Shown piece after piece: positions 24,449 to 32,875 of a stretch of DNA of 64,000 nucleotides. The position numbers and the translations under genes were made by a program. Within the stretch, counting starts at the first letter, position 1, and the number at the start of each line of letters is the position of its first letter. The stretch comes from Firmicutes bacterium UBA3572 (GTDB lineage Bacteria; Bacillota; Desulfotomaculia; Desulfotomaculales; Desulforudaceae), in NCBI GenBank assembly GCA_002375985.1, contig DFNH01000027.1:1-64000 (forward strand), read 5' to 3'. Under the pieces are notes generated by a model. That model was given only the letters and a program-made list of their open reading frames with translations, did not search any database and had not been told where the DNA came from.

Positions 24449-25846
24449 TTAGGAACGCTTGCGGGTGCGCAACAGACCCCCGACACTGGCTGTAGCAGCG
24501 CTCAAAAAGCTCTTCCGCTTGGAGAGAAGTTTTTCAAGAGCTTCCAATACGTAGTCCAGATCTTCCCGGGCGACGTTCAGAGGCGGGTAGAGCCGGATGA
24601 CCGACGGGTTGTTGAGGGTGTAAACCGTGAGTATGCGGAAACTGTTCAAAAGTTCGACTGCAAGTAGACTGCTGATATGCCCGAAATCACCCATTATCTT
24701 TTCCGATATCCCCGTAGACAGCTTGGTTAGCAAGCCTTTCCCCTGATCCGCCAGTTCCAACCCGATCATCAGCCCACGGCCGCGCACGTCCCGTATGAGG
24801 GGATAGCTGTCTTTTAGCCGGCGGAGTTCTTTTAAGAAGTAGTCGCCGTTTTCCCGGGCACGGGTCGGTAGGTCTTCGGCGAGGGTGACCTCCAGGGCGG
24901 TGAGGGCCAGGGCACAGCCCAGGGTGTTCCCCCAGTAACCGCCGAAGGTGGAGGTGTGTAAGAGGGCGGTGTCATAGGTGCCGTAGGCCTTGTGCCAAGC
25001 CTCTTCGGTGGCGAGGTAGGCGCCGACGGGTACCATGCCGCCGCCCAGGGCCTTAGAAAGACAGAGGACGTCCGGTTCGACACCCTCTTCGGTGCAGGCG
25101 AACAACGCGCCGGTGCGTCCCAGGCCGGTCTGGACCTCGTCGGCGATAAACAGGGCCCCATACTGTGTACAGAGTTCACGCGCCGCGCGCAGGTAACCGG
25201 GCGGCGGCAGGATTACCCCGCCTTCGCCCTGTATCGGTTCCACGATAAAAGCCGCCGCGCGCACCGTTTTCAAGGCGTTTTCCAAGGCGTCCAGGTCCCC
25301 GTAAGGCACCAGCGTGCAGCCTGGGACGAGGGGCTCGAATGGTTCTTTGTACTTGCGGCGTCCGGACACCGACAGCGCGCCGAAGGTTTTGCCGTGAAAA
25401 CCGCCTTCACAGGCCACAAACGCCGGGCGACCGGTGGCCGCTCGGGCGATTTTCAGGGCGCCTTCCACCGCTTCGGCGCCTGAGTTGCAGAAGAAGCAAC
25501 GGGTCAGTCTACCGGGAGCGACTTGTGCCAGATTGTAGGCCAGCGCGGCCGGCAGTTGTTGCAAGGAAGCCTGGACGATCTTCGGCATTTCCTCCACCCG
25601 CCGCAAGGCTTCCAGCAGCCGGGGATGGTTGTGTCCGAGATTGACTGATCCGTATCCCCCGACGAAGTCCAGATACTCGTTTCCGTCCGTGTCCCAGAGC
25701 CGGGGGCCCGCAGCCCGGACGAACTGACGGTCGAAGTTAAGCATAATCTGCACTCCGGCGTACGGTGCACTCAAATGGGCTTTGGATTTTTCCCGTACCG
25801 CCGGGGTGCGCATTTGGAGGGCTTCTTCTAGTGAAATTAAGGTCAT
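24449..25846 (-). CDS. class III PLP-dependent aminotransferase (putrescine/ornithine type)
   Basis: The 465-residue enzyme moves an omega-amino group from a diamine or basic amino acid to a keto acid. Motifs: FVGGYGSVNLGHNHPRLL, FFCNSGAEAVEGALKIAR (PLP phosphate loop), IADEVQTGLGRTGALFA, and the PLP lysine in LSKALGGGMVPVGAY (about residue 265). Length and the order of motifs match putrescine aminotransferase (PatA) more than ArgD, which is about 60 residues shorter. The N-terminal 30 residues form the helical extension of that group. Start: ATG at 25846 with GAAAGG upstream. It is a single gene, convergent to the salvage operon, with no polyamine genes beside it. Confidence 0.85.
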   Translation of the reverse strand: MTLISLEEALQMRTPAVREKSKAHLSAPYAGVQIMLNFDRQFVRAAGPRLWDTDGNEYLDFVGGYGSVNLGHNHPRLLEALRRVEEMPKIVQASLQQLPAALAYNLAQVAPGRLTRCFFCNSGAEAVEGALKIARAATGRPAFVACEGGFHGKTFGALSVSGRRKYKEPFEPLVPGCTLVPYGDLDALENALKTVRAAAFIVEPIQGEGGVILPPPGYLRAARELCTQYGALFIADEVQTGLGRTGALFACTEEGVEPDVLCLSKALGGGMVPVGAYLATEEAWHKAYGTYDTALLHTSTFGGYWGNTLGCALALTALEVTLAEDLPTRARENGDYFLKELRRLKDSYPLIRDVRGRGLMIGLELADQGKGLLTKLSTGISEKIMGDFGHISSLLAVELLNSFRILTVYTLNNPSVIRLYPPLNVAREDLDYVLEALEKLLSKRKSFLSAATASVGGLLRTRKRS

Positions 25847-26044
25847 TTACGCCACGCCTTTCATTAACATTAATAGTTTAACCGCTTTTACAAGCGGAAG
25901 TATAGCCGAGCTGCCTAATCTGCCTTTTACCGGCAGAATTGGTTTGGTACCCGGCATGCATATTAAACAGCGTAGTTTAGAAATCCTGCCTTCGGCGCCC
26001 GCGGTTGGCCGCTAAACGTAACACCTGCATCGTATGGGTTTTCC

Positions 26045-26074
26045 TTGACACCCGACCGTTGTTTTCGTTACAAT
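26045..26074 (+). promoter_or_regulatory. sigma-A promoter of ylxM-ffh
   Basis: TTGACA (26045-26050, perfect) and TACAAT (26069-26074) are 18 bases apart. The ylxM GTG lies 40 bases downstream. Confidence 0.8.
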
Positions 26075-26113
26075 ACACGCTGTAAAGTAAAAGGACTTGA
26101 TAGAGGGGCCAAG

Positions 26114-26410
26114 GTGGACAGATTTGCCTGGATCAACCTGCTCTACGATTTTTACGGACCGCTTCTGACGGACCGTCAGCAGCGGTTGCTGGAGCTTTAC
26201 CACGAACAGGATCTTTCCCTTGGCGAGATTGCGGAGGATTTGGGCATTTCCAGGCAGGCCGTGCACGATACGTTGAAACGATCGGAAGAGGCGTTGGAAC
26301 GATTCGAACGCAAATTAGGACTGGCCACCAGGTATCTGGCCCACAAGAACCGAATCGAAAAGGCGCGGGCTAAGCGAAAGGCGCTGGCCATGCAGCGGGG
26401 ATCCAAGTAG
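26114..26410 (+). CDS. ylxM: YlxM family DNA-binding protein
   Basis: The 98-residue protein has a sigma-70 region 4-like helix-turn-helix: LTDRQQRLLELYHEQDLSLGEIAEDLGISRQAVHDTLKRSEEAL (about residues 20-64). YlxM is encoded before ffh in Firmicutes and in streptococci (YlxM) modulates SRP GTPase activity. Start: GTG at 26114, behind GAGGGG; the frame upstream of it covers the promoter. The gene is separated from ffh by a 64-base copy of the dispersed element flanked by duplicated TACGTA. Confidence 0.9.
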   Translation: MDRFAWINLLYDFYGPLLTDRQQRLLELYHEQDLSLGEIAEDLGISRQAVHDTLKRSEEALERFERKLGLATRYLAHKNRIEKARAKRKALAMQRGSK

Positions 26411-26420
26411 GTTTTACGTA

Positions 26421-26484
26421 GTTTCTGCTGAAAGACTCCACCCGGTACAGCACACCGCTCACAAGGTAACTTTTTAGCGGAATC
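26421..26484 (+). mobile_element. 64-bp internally deleted copy of the fold-back element
   Basis: Only the outer ends of the element remain: GTTTCTGCTGAAAGAC at the left, and from about 26444 the right 40 bases, which match 39386-39425 closely. TACGTA stands on both sides (26415-26420 and 26485-26490), as expected of a 6-base target duplication. It sits inside the ylxM-ffh operon just upstream of the ffh ribosome site. Confidence 0.75.
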
Positions 26485-26522
26485 TACGTAAGAGCGGGAT
26501 TGATTACGAACGGGGTGTGAAA

Positions 26523-27878
26523 ATGGCGTTTGCCAGCCTTTCCGAAAGGTTACAAGAAACCTTTAAAAAGCTCAGAGGCAAGGGAAAGCTGAGTGAAGAG
26601 GACGTTAACCAGGCGTTGCGGGAGGTACGGCTCGCACTTCTGGAAGCCGACGTCAATTTCAAGGTGGTGCGCAACTTCGTAAATGTCGTCCGGCAGCGGG
26701 CGATTGGCCAGGACGTGATGTCCAGCCTGACCCCGGCCCAGCAGGTGGTCAAGATTGTTCGGGATGAACTGGCTACCTTAATGGGGGGCGAAAACGCCCG
26801 GCTGGAGTTGGCCCCGAAGCCGCCCACGGTGGTGATGCTGGTGGGGCTGCAGGGTTCCGGCAAGACCACCACCGCGGCCAAGCTGGCCAATTACCTGAAG
26901 AAACAGGGGCGCCGCCCGTTGCTGGTGGCGGGCGACATTTACCGTCCGGCGGCCATCAAACAGCTTCAGGTCTTGGGTGGAAAGCTGGACGTGCCCGTGT
27001 TTGCGCTTGAGGAACAAGATCCGGCCCGCATTGCCAAGGCGGCCGTAGAGAGTGCCGGCCGCCATGGTCAGGACGTGGTGATCATTGATACGGCCGGTCG
27101 CTTGCACATCAACGAGGAACTTATGGCCGAGTTGGAACGGATCCGTGCCGAAGTGCAACCGCACGAGGTTTTGCTGGTGGTGGACGCCATGACCGGGCAG
27201 GATGCGGTAACCGTGGCCGAGTCTTTTCACCAGCGGCTGGGGCTGAACGGGGTGATTTTGACCAAACTGGACGGGGACACCCGGGGTGGTGCCGCCCTTT
27301 CAGTCCGCGCCGTAACCGGCTGTCCAATTAAATTCGCCGGGGTTGGGGAGAAACTCGACGCCCTGGAACCGTTCCACCCGGACCGCATGGCAGACCGCAT
27401 CTTGGGCATGGGCGATGTTTTAACCCTGATTGAAAAGGCGCAGGCGACCATTGATGCCGATCAGGCGGCCCAAATGCAAAAGAAACTGCGCAGCGCCGAT
27501 TTTGATCTGGAAGATTTTCGCCAGCAGTTGCAGCACTTCAAGAAGATGGGGCCGCTGGATCAGATTATGGGTTTGATCCCCGGCATGGACCGGATGAACA
27601 AGAAGATGAAGGGTGCCTTGCAGTTCGACGAGAAAGAGTTGGTGACGGCCGAGGCGATCATCAGTTCCATGACCCCTTGGGAGCGCCGCAATCCGGAAAA
27701 AATAGACGGCAGCCGGCGCCGCCGGGTGGCCAAAGGTAGCGGCACCTCGATCCAGGACGTGAACCGGCTCTTGAAACAATTCGAGCAGACCAAAAAACTG
27801 GTCAAACAATTCAGCGGTTGGGAAAAAGCGGTCAAGAAGGGCGGGAAGCGCAAGCTGCCCAAACTGCCCTTTATGTAA
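26523..27878 (+). CDS. ffh: signal recognition particle protein Ffh
   Basis: The 451-residue GTPase recognises signal peptides with 4.5S RNA. N domain residues 1-95, G domain with GLQGSGKTTTAAKLA (G1), DTAGRLHINEELM (G3) and TKLDGDTRGGAAL (G4), and a methionine-rich M domain from about 325 (KKMGPLDQIMGLIPGMDRMNKKMKG) ending in a basic tail GGKRKLPKLPFM. Start: ATG at 26523 behind GGGGTGTG; a GTG two codons earlier is possible. A deletion copy of the mobile element lies in its leader, so expression may depend on read-through from ylxM. Its receptor FtsY is encoded 8 kb upstream. Confidence 0.96.
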   Translation: MAFASLSERLQETFKKLRGKGKLSEEDVNQALREVRLALLEADVNFKVVRNFVNVVRQRAIGQDVMSSLTPAQQVVKIVRDELATLMGGENARLELAPKPPTVVMLVGLQGSGKTTTAAKLANYLKKQGRRPLLVAGDIYRPAAIKQLQVLGGKLDVPVFALEEQDPARIAKAAVESAGRHGQDVVIIDTAGRLHINEELMAELERIRAEVQPHEVLLVVDAMTGQDAVTVAESFHQRLGLNGVILTKLDGDTRGGAALSVRAVTGCPIKFAGVGEKLDALEPFHPDRMADRILGMGDVLTLIEKAQATIDADQAAQMQKKLRSADFDLEDFRQQLQHFKKMGPLDQIMGLIPGMDRMNKKMKGALQFDEKELVTAEAIISSMTPWERRNPEKIDGSRRRRVAKGSGTSIQDVNRLLKQFEQTKKLVKQFSGWEKAVKKGGKRKLPKLPFM

Positions 27879-27920
27879 TACACACTAGCAGTACTTAGCC
27901 GATTGAAAGGAGGTGAACAG

Positions 27921-28199
27921 GTGGCCGTTAAGATCAGACTGAAGCGTATGGGGGCGAAGCGGGACCCGTTTTACCGCATCGTTGTCGCCGATGCCCGTTC
28001 CCCCAGGGACGGACGCTTTATCGAGCAACTCGGGTACTATGATCCCTTGACCGAGCCCGCGACCATCAAGGTGGATGAGGCCAAACTCCAGGAATGGATG
28101 GGGCGGGGCGCCCAGATGACCGAAACGGTTCGATCCCTTTTCAAAAAGTCGGGGGTGTTGCAACGCCTGGGTGCAAACGCAGCCGAGGAAAGGGGTTAG
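27921..28199 (+). CDS. rpsP: 30S ribosomal protein S16
   Basis: The 92-residue protein begins VAVKIRLKRMGAKRDPFYRIVVADARSPRDGRFIE, the hallmark of S16, and binds 16S rRNA early in assembly. Start: GTG at 27921 directly behind AAAGGAGGTGA; the in-frame ATG at 27903 lies upstream of that ribosome site. It is the first of a run of RNA-related genes (rpsP-khpA-ylqD-rimM-trmD-rplS), a standard Firmicute order. Confidence 0.96.
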   Translation: MAVKIRLKRMGAKRDPFYRIVVADARSPRDGRFIEQLGYYDPLTEPATIKVDEAKLQEWMGRGAQMTETVRSLFKKSGVLQRLGANAAEERG

Positions 28200-28201
28200 T
28201 C

Positions 28202-28429
28202 ATGAAAGAATTGGTCGAAGTTCTGGCCCGGTCCTTGGTGGATAACCCCGATCAAGTTAGTGTCCATGTAGTGGAACGGGAGAAATCCGTGCTTATCGAA
28301 CTGCGGGTTGCACCCGAGGATATGGGCAAGGTTATCGGTAAACAGGGCCGCATCGCCAAGGCCATGCGGACGGTGGTTAAAGCGGCGGCCACCAAACAGA
28401 AAAAACGCGTGACCGTGGAGATAGTATAG
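28202..28429 (+). CDS. khpA: KH-domain RNA-binding protein (KhpA/YlqC)
   Basis: The 75-residue protein is a single type II KH domain with the GKQGRIAKAMRTVVKAAA loop that contacts RNA. In streptococci KhpA pairs with KhpB (Jag) and affects cell division and mRNA. Start: ATG at 28202, two bases after the rpsP stop, with GAAAGGGG in the end of rpsP. The gene order rpsP-khpA is nearly universal in Firmicutes. Confidence 0.93.
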   Translation: MKELVEVLARSLVDNPDQVSVHVVEREKSVLIELRVAPEDMGKVIGKQGRIAKAMRTVVKAAATKQKKRVTVEIV

Positions 28430-28456
28430 AAACATTAAAACTCGGGAGGTGACCCG

Positions 28457-28891
28457 TTGCGCTTGGATAGTATCATCATCACCCGACCGGTGGTGATCAA
28501 GGTCAGGGTCACCGAAGCATACAAAGCGGCCATGCTGCGACAGATTGAGCACGCCATACGGCGCCTGGACCTGGAATTGCAACGCTTGGAGCGGCAGGCC
28601 GGCCCGGACACGTCTGGTGCGCCCGAGAACCGTGCCCGTCTGGAAGATGAGCTCGGTAAACGGCGGGCGGCCCGGCAGCAGTTGGCCGAGCAGGCCCGGA
28701 GTGTACAGATGCTCAAGCCCGGCGACGAGGTGGTGCAGGGGCGGGTGGAGAGCGTGACCCGCCTGCGGATTGGCGACCGCTGGCAGGAACTGATGGGGGT
28801 CGAGGTGCTGCTGGAGGACGGCCGGGTGGCCGAGATCAGAACGCAATCCGGAGCGACTGGCAGTGGGCGAGAAATTCATTACGATCGGTGA
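28457..28891 (+). CDS. ylqD: YlqD family protein
   Basis: The 144-residue protein has a central coiled coil (about residues 30-85, rich in Arg, Glu and Leu) between a short N-terminal strand pair (IIITRPVVIKVRVT) and a C-terminal beta-rich part (LKPGDEVVQGRVESVTRLRIGD). That pattern and its place between khpA and rimM mark YlqD, whose function is unknown. Start: TTG at 28457 behind GGAGGTGA. It overlaps rimM by 29 bases. Confidence 0.85.
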   Translation: MRLDSIIITRPVVIKVRVTEAYKAAMLRQIEHAIRRLDLELQRLERQAGPDTSGAPENRARLEDELGKRRAARQQLAEQARSVQMLKPGDEVVQGRVESVTRLRIGDRWQELMGVEVLLEDGRVAEIRTQSGATGSGREIHYDR

Positions 28892-29375
28892 AATCGTGAA
28901 TACCCACGGCTGCCGGGGGGCGGTACGGGTAGTACCGCTCACCGATTTCCCCGAGCGTTTTCGGGATTTGCAAGCAGCGTATGTGGCCTGCGGCGGTCAG
29001 CGGTTGCGGTTGCACGTGGAAACGGTGGCTTACCACAAGCGGTTTGTGATTTTGACCTTTCGGGAGATCCCGGATATGACGGCGGCGGAGAAACTAAAAG
29101 GAGCGCTGCTGCAGGTGCCCCGGTCGGAACTGGTACCTTTACCGGACGGACATTACTACATCTTTGACATCGTCGGCCTTACGGTTTATACCCGGGAAGG
29201 GGAGCGCCTTGGGGTGGTGCAAGATGTCCTGCGTACCGGGGCTAATGACGTGTACGTGGTGCAGGCGGAAAGCGGCGGTGCCCCGCTTTTAATTCCGGCC
29301 CTTAAAGCGGTGGTCCGCGAGATCGATCTGGAGGGCGGGCGGATGACTGTGGTTCTGCCCGAGGGATTGCGGTAA
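28863..29375 (+). CDS. rimM: 16S rRNA processing protein RimM
   Basis: The 170-residue assembly factor binds S19 and helps mature the 30S head. N-terminal RimM domain: FITIGEIVNTHGCRGAVRVVPLTDFPERF; C-terminal PRC-barrel: YYIFDIVGLTVYTREGERLGVVQDVL. Start: GTG at 28863 inside the end of ylqD. The last base of its stop is the first of the trmD ATG. Confidence 0.94.
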   Translation: MGEKFITIGEIVNTHGCRGAVRVVPLTDFPERFRDLQAAYVACGGQRLRLHVETVAYHKRFVILTFREIPDMTAAEKLKGALLQVPRSELVPLPDGHYYIFDIVGLTVYTREGERLGVVQDVLRTGANDVYVVQAESGGAPLLIPALKAVVREIDLEGGRMTVVLPEGLR

Positions 29376-30124
29376 TGATTATCGATGTTTTAACTCTTTT
29401 TCCGGAAATGTTTACCGGGCCGTTTGCCAGTAGCATGATCGGTCGCGCCCGTGAACGCGGGCTGGTGGAGATCAGCCTGGTAAATATTAGGGATTATGCG
29501 CCGGGCAAGCACCGTACGGTTGACGACGCCCCGTACGGTGGCGGGAGCGGCATGGTGATGCAGCCCGGACCGATCTGGCAGGCGCTGGATTCCTTGCGGG
29601 CGCGGGGCCGGGCGGAAACGGTAGTGCTCTTGTGTCCGCAAGGCGTCCGGTTTGACCAGGAACTGGCGCGGGCTCTGGCGAACACCCCTACACTGGCCTT
29701 GATCTGTGGTCATTACGAGGGTGTGGACGAGCGGGTCCGGGAAACGGTGGACCTGGAGGTTTCGGTAGGCGATTTCGTGGTTACCGGGGGAGAGATTCCG
29801 GCGATGCTCGTCGTGGATGCGGTGTGCCGGTTGATTCCCGGAGTGTTGGGCGGACCGGGCGGTGCCGAAGACGACTCCTTCGCGAGTGGCTTGCTTGAAT
29901 ACCCCCAGTACACCAGGCCCCGTAACTTTAGGGGTCTAGAGGTGCCGGAGGTACTTCTTAGCGGTCACCACCAGCGTATCGCCCGCTGGCGCCGACAGGA
30001 GGCGCTGGTGCGTACCCTGGTACGGCGTCCGGAGTTGATCGATCGGGCGCAGCTCGAACCGGAAGACCGGGAGGTGCTGCGGGCGCTGGCCCGCCGCCTG
30101 CAGGCGTTGGACTTGGACTCCTAA
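29375..30124 (+). CDS. trmD: tRNA (guanine(37)-N1)-methyltransferase
   Basis: The 249-residue SPOUT enzyme methylates G37 next to the anticodon, preventing +1 frameshifts. It begins IIDVLTLFPEMFTGPFASSMIGRA and contains the knot residues YAPGKHRTVDDAPYGGGSGMV, ICGHYEGVDERV and EISVGDFV-like VSVGDFVVTGGE. Its C-terminus has the usual helical tRNA-binding tail. Start: ATG at 29375 coupled to rimM by a TAATG overlap. Confidence 0.96.
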   Translation: MIIDVLTLFPEMFTGPFASSMIGRARERGLVEISLVNIRDYAPGKHRTVDDAPYGGGSGMVMQPGPIWQALDSLRARGRAETVVLLCPQGVRFDQELARALANTPTLALICGHYEGVDERVRETVDLEVSVGDFVVTGGEIPAMLVVDAVCRLIPGVLGGPGGAEDDSFASGLLEYPQYTRPRNFRGLEVPEVLLSGHHQRIARWRRQEALVRTLVRRPELIDRAQLEPEDREVLRALARRLQALDLDS

Positions 30125-30144
30125 CGTGGCCGGGCCTAAAAACC

Positions 30145-30174
30145 TTGCCATAAGTGGGAACGCCGTGGTAAAAT
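30145..30174 (+). promoter_or_regulatory. putative promoter and leader of rplS
   Basis: TTGCCA (30145-30150) and TAAAAT (30169-30174) are 18 bases apart, 21 bases after the trmD stop. The leader that follows holds a small hairpin, TGGCC/GGCCA (near 30186-30201), just before the rplS ribosome site GAGGAGG. Ribosomal-protein leaders of this kind (L19 leader) can be autoregulatory; that is only an analogy here. Confidence 0.5.
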
Positions 30175-30226
30175 TACGGGTGGCTGTGGCCGTAAATGGC
30201 CATGAGGTATGAGGAGGCAAACGTTG

Positions 30227-30574
30227 ATGAACCAGGTTCGATCCTTTGAACAGGAACAGATGCGGTCGGACATTCCTGATTTTCGCCCTGGGGACACCGT
30301 ACGGGTGCACGTGAAAGTGGTGGAGGGTGAGCGGCAAAGGATCCAGGTTTTCGAAGGGATTGTGATCCGCAGGCGCGGTAAGGGCCTGAGTGAGACCTTC
30401 ACCGTGCGGCGTGTTTCCTACGGAGTCGGTGTGGAGCGCACTTTTCCGTTGCACTCCCCGCGCGTGGACCGGATTGAGTTGGTCCGGCAGGGGCGTGTCC
30501 GCCGGGCTCGGCTGTACTACCTGCGCAACCTACGAGGCAAGGCGGCGCGCATCCGGGACCGCAACGCCAAATAG
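30227..30574 (+). CDS. rplS: 50S ribosomal protein L19
   Basis: The 115-residue protein has the L19 signature DFRPGDTVRVHVKVVEGERQRIQVFEGIVIRRRGKG and SPRVDRIELVRQGRVRRARLYYLRNLRGKAARI. It sits at the 30S-50S interface. Start: ATG at 30227 (MNQVRSFEQEQM), nine bases behind GAGGAGG. An earlier in-frame ATG-like codon at 30209 overlaps that site. Confidence 0.96.
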   Translation: MNQVRSFEQEQMRSDIPDFRPGDTVRVHVKVVEGERQRIQVFEGIVIRRRGKGLSETFTVRRVSYGVGVERTFPLHSPRVDRIELVRQGRVRRARLYYLRNLRGKAARIRDRNAK

Positions 30575-30583
30575 CGGGGCAAG

Positions 30584-30609
30584 AAGAGGGGCTCTCGGTG
30601 CTCCTCTTT
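30584..30609 (+). terminator. weak terminator/attenuator after rplS
   Basis: A 9-bp stem with one G-T pair (30584-30592 with 30600-30608) is followed by only three T. It lies 10 bases after rplS and may reduce, but not stop, transcription into lepB. Confidence 0.5.
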
Positions 30610-30631
30610 GGTTTGCATCGGAGGGGTTAGT

Positions 30632-31156
30632 TTGGGAACCGGGCGGCGTCGGGGGGTCTTTGGCGACCTTTTTGAATCCCTGCTGGTGGCCGTAATCCTG
30701 GCACTGGTGATTCGTTTTTTCATCTTCCAACCTTTTTACATTCCGTCCGGATCGATGGAACCAACCCTGTTGACCGGCGATCGCATCATCGTTTCCAAGT
30801 TCAGCTATTACTTCAGTGAACCAGAACGGGGCGACGTGGTCGTGTTTAAGTATCCCCGCGATCCCAAGCGGGCCTTTGTTAAACGGGTGGTGGCGTTAGG
30901 CGGGGAAACAGTGGCGATCGCGGACAATCAGCTGTATATCGACGGGGTACCGGTGCCCGAGGCTTACGTTCCGGAGGGGATGGCTTACCCTGATTTCGGT
31001 CCGGTCCGGGTGCCCGAGGGCAAACTGTTTGTTTTGGGAGACAACCGGGCGAACAGTGATGACAGCCGGGTCTGGGGATTTCTAGACGAGGATCTGCTAA
31101 TCGGCAAGGCAGTCGCCGTCTACTGGCCGGTAGGCCGAATTGGGGGCGTGGAGTAA
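30632..31156 (+). CDS. lepB: type I signal peptidase
   Basis: The 174-residue enzyme removes signal peptides outside the membrane. One N-terminal membrane segment (about residues 12-32) is followed by the catalytic Ser in PSGSMEPTLLTGD, the catalytic Lys in DPKRAFVKRVVALGG, and the C-terminal GDNRANSDDSRVWGF. These are boxes B to E of the Gram-positive S26A family; length is typical. Start: TTG at 30632 with GGAGGGG upstream. Followed by rbgA after 22 bases; rplS-lepB-rbgA-rnhB is a conserved order. Confidence 0.95.
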   Translation: MGTGRRRGVFGDLFESLLVAVILALVIRFFIFQPFYIPSGSMEPTLLTGDRIIVSKFSYYFSEPERGDVVVFKYPRDPKRAFVKRVVALGGETVAIADNQLYIDGVPVPEAYVPEGMAYPDFGPVRVPEGKLFVLGDNRANSDDSRVWGFLDEDLLIGKAVAVYWPVGRIGGVE

Positions 31157-31178
31157 AAGGGCAAAGCGGGTGGGTAAG

Positions 31179-32018
31179 ATGTCGGTGCAGTGGTATCCCG
31201 GGCACATGGCTAAAGCCAAACGCCTGATCCGCGAACAATTGCGACTCTGTGATGTTGTCTTCGAACTGGCCGACGCCCGTATCCCGCGCACCGGTAGAAA
31301 TCCGGTCCTGGACCAAATGATTGCCCACAAGCCCCGTATCCTGGTGCTTACCAAGCCAGATCTGGCCGATCCCGTTCTGACCCGCCAGTGGCTCGATGTG
31401 TTGGGGCAGAGCGGTACGCTGGCCCTGAAGTTCAACGCCGTGCGCGGCGGACGGGTGGAGAATGTTTTTCAGGCCGTACAGCGTGTACTGGACGGTGCGG
31501 GGAAAGGGCACACCAAGGGTTTCTTCCGGGCGATCACCGTGGGAATTCCTAACGTGGGTAAATCCTCTTTTATAAACCGCTTGACCGGGCAGCGCGTGGC
31601 CGCCGTTGGCAGACAACCGGGGATTACCCGGGGCAAACAATGGATCAAGGTCAACCGGTGGCTCGAAGTGCTAGACACGCCCGGGACGCTTTGGCCCCCA
31701 ACCACCTCCGATCCGGCGGTGGGTTATCGGTTGGCTGCGACCGGGGCCGTGCCGGACGAGGTTGTAGGGAAGGAAGAAGTGGCGGCTTGGCTGATTGCCT
31801 GGATTACCGAGAATAACCCCGGGGCCTTGCGTAAGCGTTACGACCTACGTGTTATTCCCGGAGAGCCCGTGGACCTCTTGGAGATTATCGGCTTAAGGCG
31901 GGGACTGTTGCTCCCCGGAGGAAAAGTTGATCACGAAAAAACAGCCGCGATGCTGCTTAAAGATTTCCGAAACGGCATGCTCGGCCGTTTCACTTTAGAT
32001 GTTCCGGAGTTACCCTGA
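31179..32018 (+). CDS. rbgA: ribosome biogenesis GTPase RbgA (YlqF)
   Basis: The 279-residue circularly permuted GTPase acts in late 50S assembly. The order of motifs is permuted as expected: TKPDLAD (G4) first, then GIPNVGKSSFINRL (G1), and DTPGTLWP (G3). The start is SVQWYPGHMAKAKRLI, diagnostic of the family, and a C-terminal helical domain binds rRNA. Start: ATG at 31179 behind GGGTGGG; upstream in-frame codons lie inside lepB. Its stop overlaps the rnhB start (TGATG). Confidence 0.95.
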   Translation: MSVQWYPGHMAKAKRLIREQLRLCDVVFELADARIPRTGRNPVLDQMIAHKPRILVLTKPDLADPVLTRQWLDVLGQSGTLALKFNAVRGGRVENVFQAVQRVLDGAGKGHTKGFFRAITVGIPNVGKSSFINRLTGQRVAAVGRQPGITRGKQWIKVNRWLEVLDTPGTLWPPTTSDPAVGYRLAATGAVPDEVVGKEEVAAWLIAWITENNPGALRKRYDLRVIPGEPVDLLEIIGLRRGLLLPGGKVDHEKTAAMLLKDFRNGMLGRFTLDVPELP

Positions 32019-32845
32019 TGACCAGGTTAAGGTTAATTGACGATTTCCGGTCCCTGAGCCTTTCTGAGCTCCAAAAGCTGGTTTTAAAGGGTACACCCGA
32101 GGCGGCTCTGCTCGACGTGCTTAAGGCCGACGGGCGGGTGGGGGCGCAAAGGCTGTACCAGCAATTGCAGCGGCGACTGTCCCGAGAGCGGGAGGAGAAC
32201 GAACGGCTGCGCGCGTTGTACAGCTATGAGCGTACTCTGGAAGTGGCGGGTTGCGGACCGGTGGCCGGGGTAGACGAGGCCGGCAGAGGGCCATTGGCCG
32301 GTCCGGTGGTTGCGGCGGCGGTGATCCTGTCCGGACAAGCGATAATCCCCGCCTTAAAGGATTCCAAGTTGCTCAACAGTGATGCCCGACGCCGGATAGC
32401 GGAGGTTATCACTACGGAAGCTTGCGCCTGGGGCATCGGGATCGCCGACGTTGCCGAGATCGAGCGTTTGAACATCCTCCAGGCCAGCCTTTTGGCTATG
32501 CGGCGGGCGCTGGCCGTGCTTGGCCGTCGGCCCGGCTGGGTGCTGGTGGACGGAACGTTTACGGTGCCCGGTTATGCGGGAGGGCAGACTGCCCTGGTCG
32601 GCGGCGACCGGGTGAGTGCGACGGTGGCGGCTGCTTCTATCCTGGCCAAGGTCTACCGGGACGAACTAATGGAACACGCCCACCACCACTATCCCCATTA
32701 CGGTTTTGACCGTCATAAGGGCTACGCCACGGCCGAACACTACCGGGCCCTGGCGCGCTACGGCCCGTGCCCGCTACACCGGCCCAGTTTTTTACGGCGC
32801 AGGTTCTCAAGTCAGTACAACAGTGGGTGCCGGGACACTGATTAA
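32018..32845 (+). CDS. rnhB: ribonuclease HII
   Basis: The 275-residue enzyme cuts RNA in RNA-DNA hybrids, including single embedded ribonucleotides. The catalytic carboxylates are visible in GVDEAGRGPLAGPVVAAAV (DE), KDSKLLNSDAR, and LVDGTF, with HYPHYGFDRHKGYAT near the end. The roughly 70-residue N-terminal helical extension (SLSELQKLVLKG...) is the form seen in Bacillus RnhB. Start: ATG at 32018, coupled to rbgA. Confidence 0.95.
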   Translation: MTRLRLIDDFRSLSLSELQKLVLKGTPEAALLDVLKADGRVGAQRLYQQLQRRLSREREENERLRALYSYERTLEVAGCGPVAGVDEAGRGPLAGPVVAAAVILSGQAIIPALKDSKLLNSDARRRIAEVITTEACAWGIGIADVAEIERLNILQASLLAMRRALAVLGRRPGWVLVDGTFTVPGYAGGQTALVGGDRVSATVAAASILAKVYRDELMEHAHHHYPHYGFDRHKGYATAEHYRALARYGPCPLHRPSFLRRRFSSQYNSGCRDTD

Positions 32846-32875
32846 TTGTGGCCTGTGTTAGATGGTGGCGTGATA

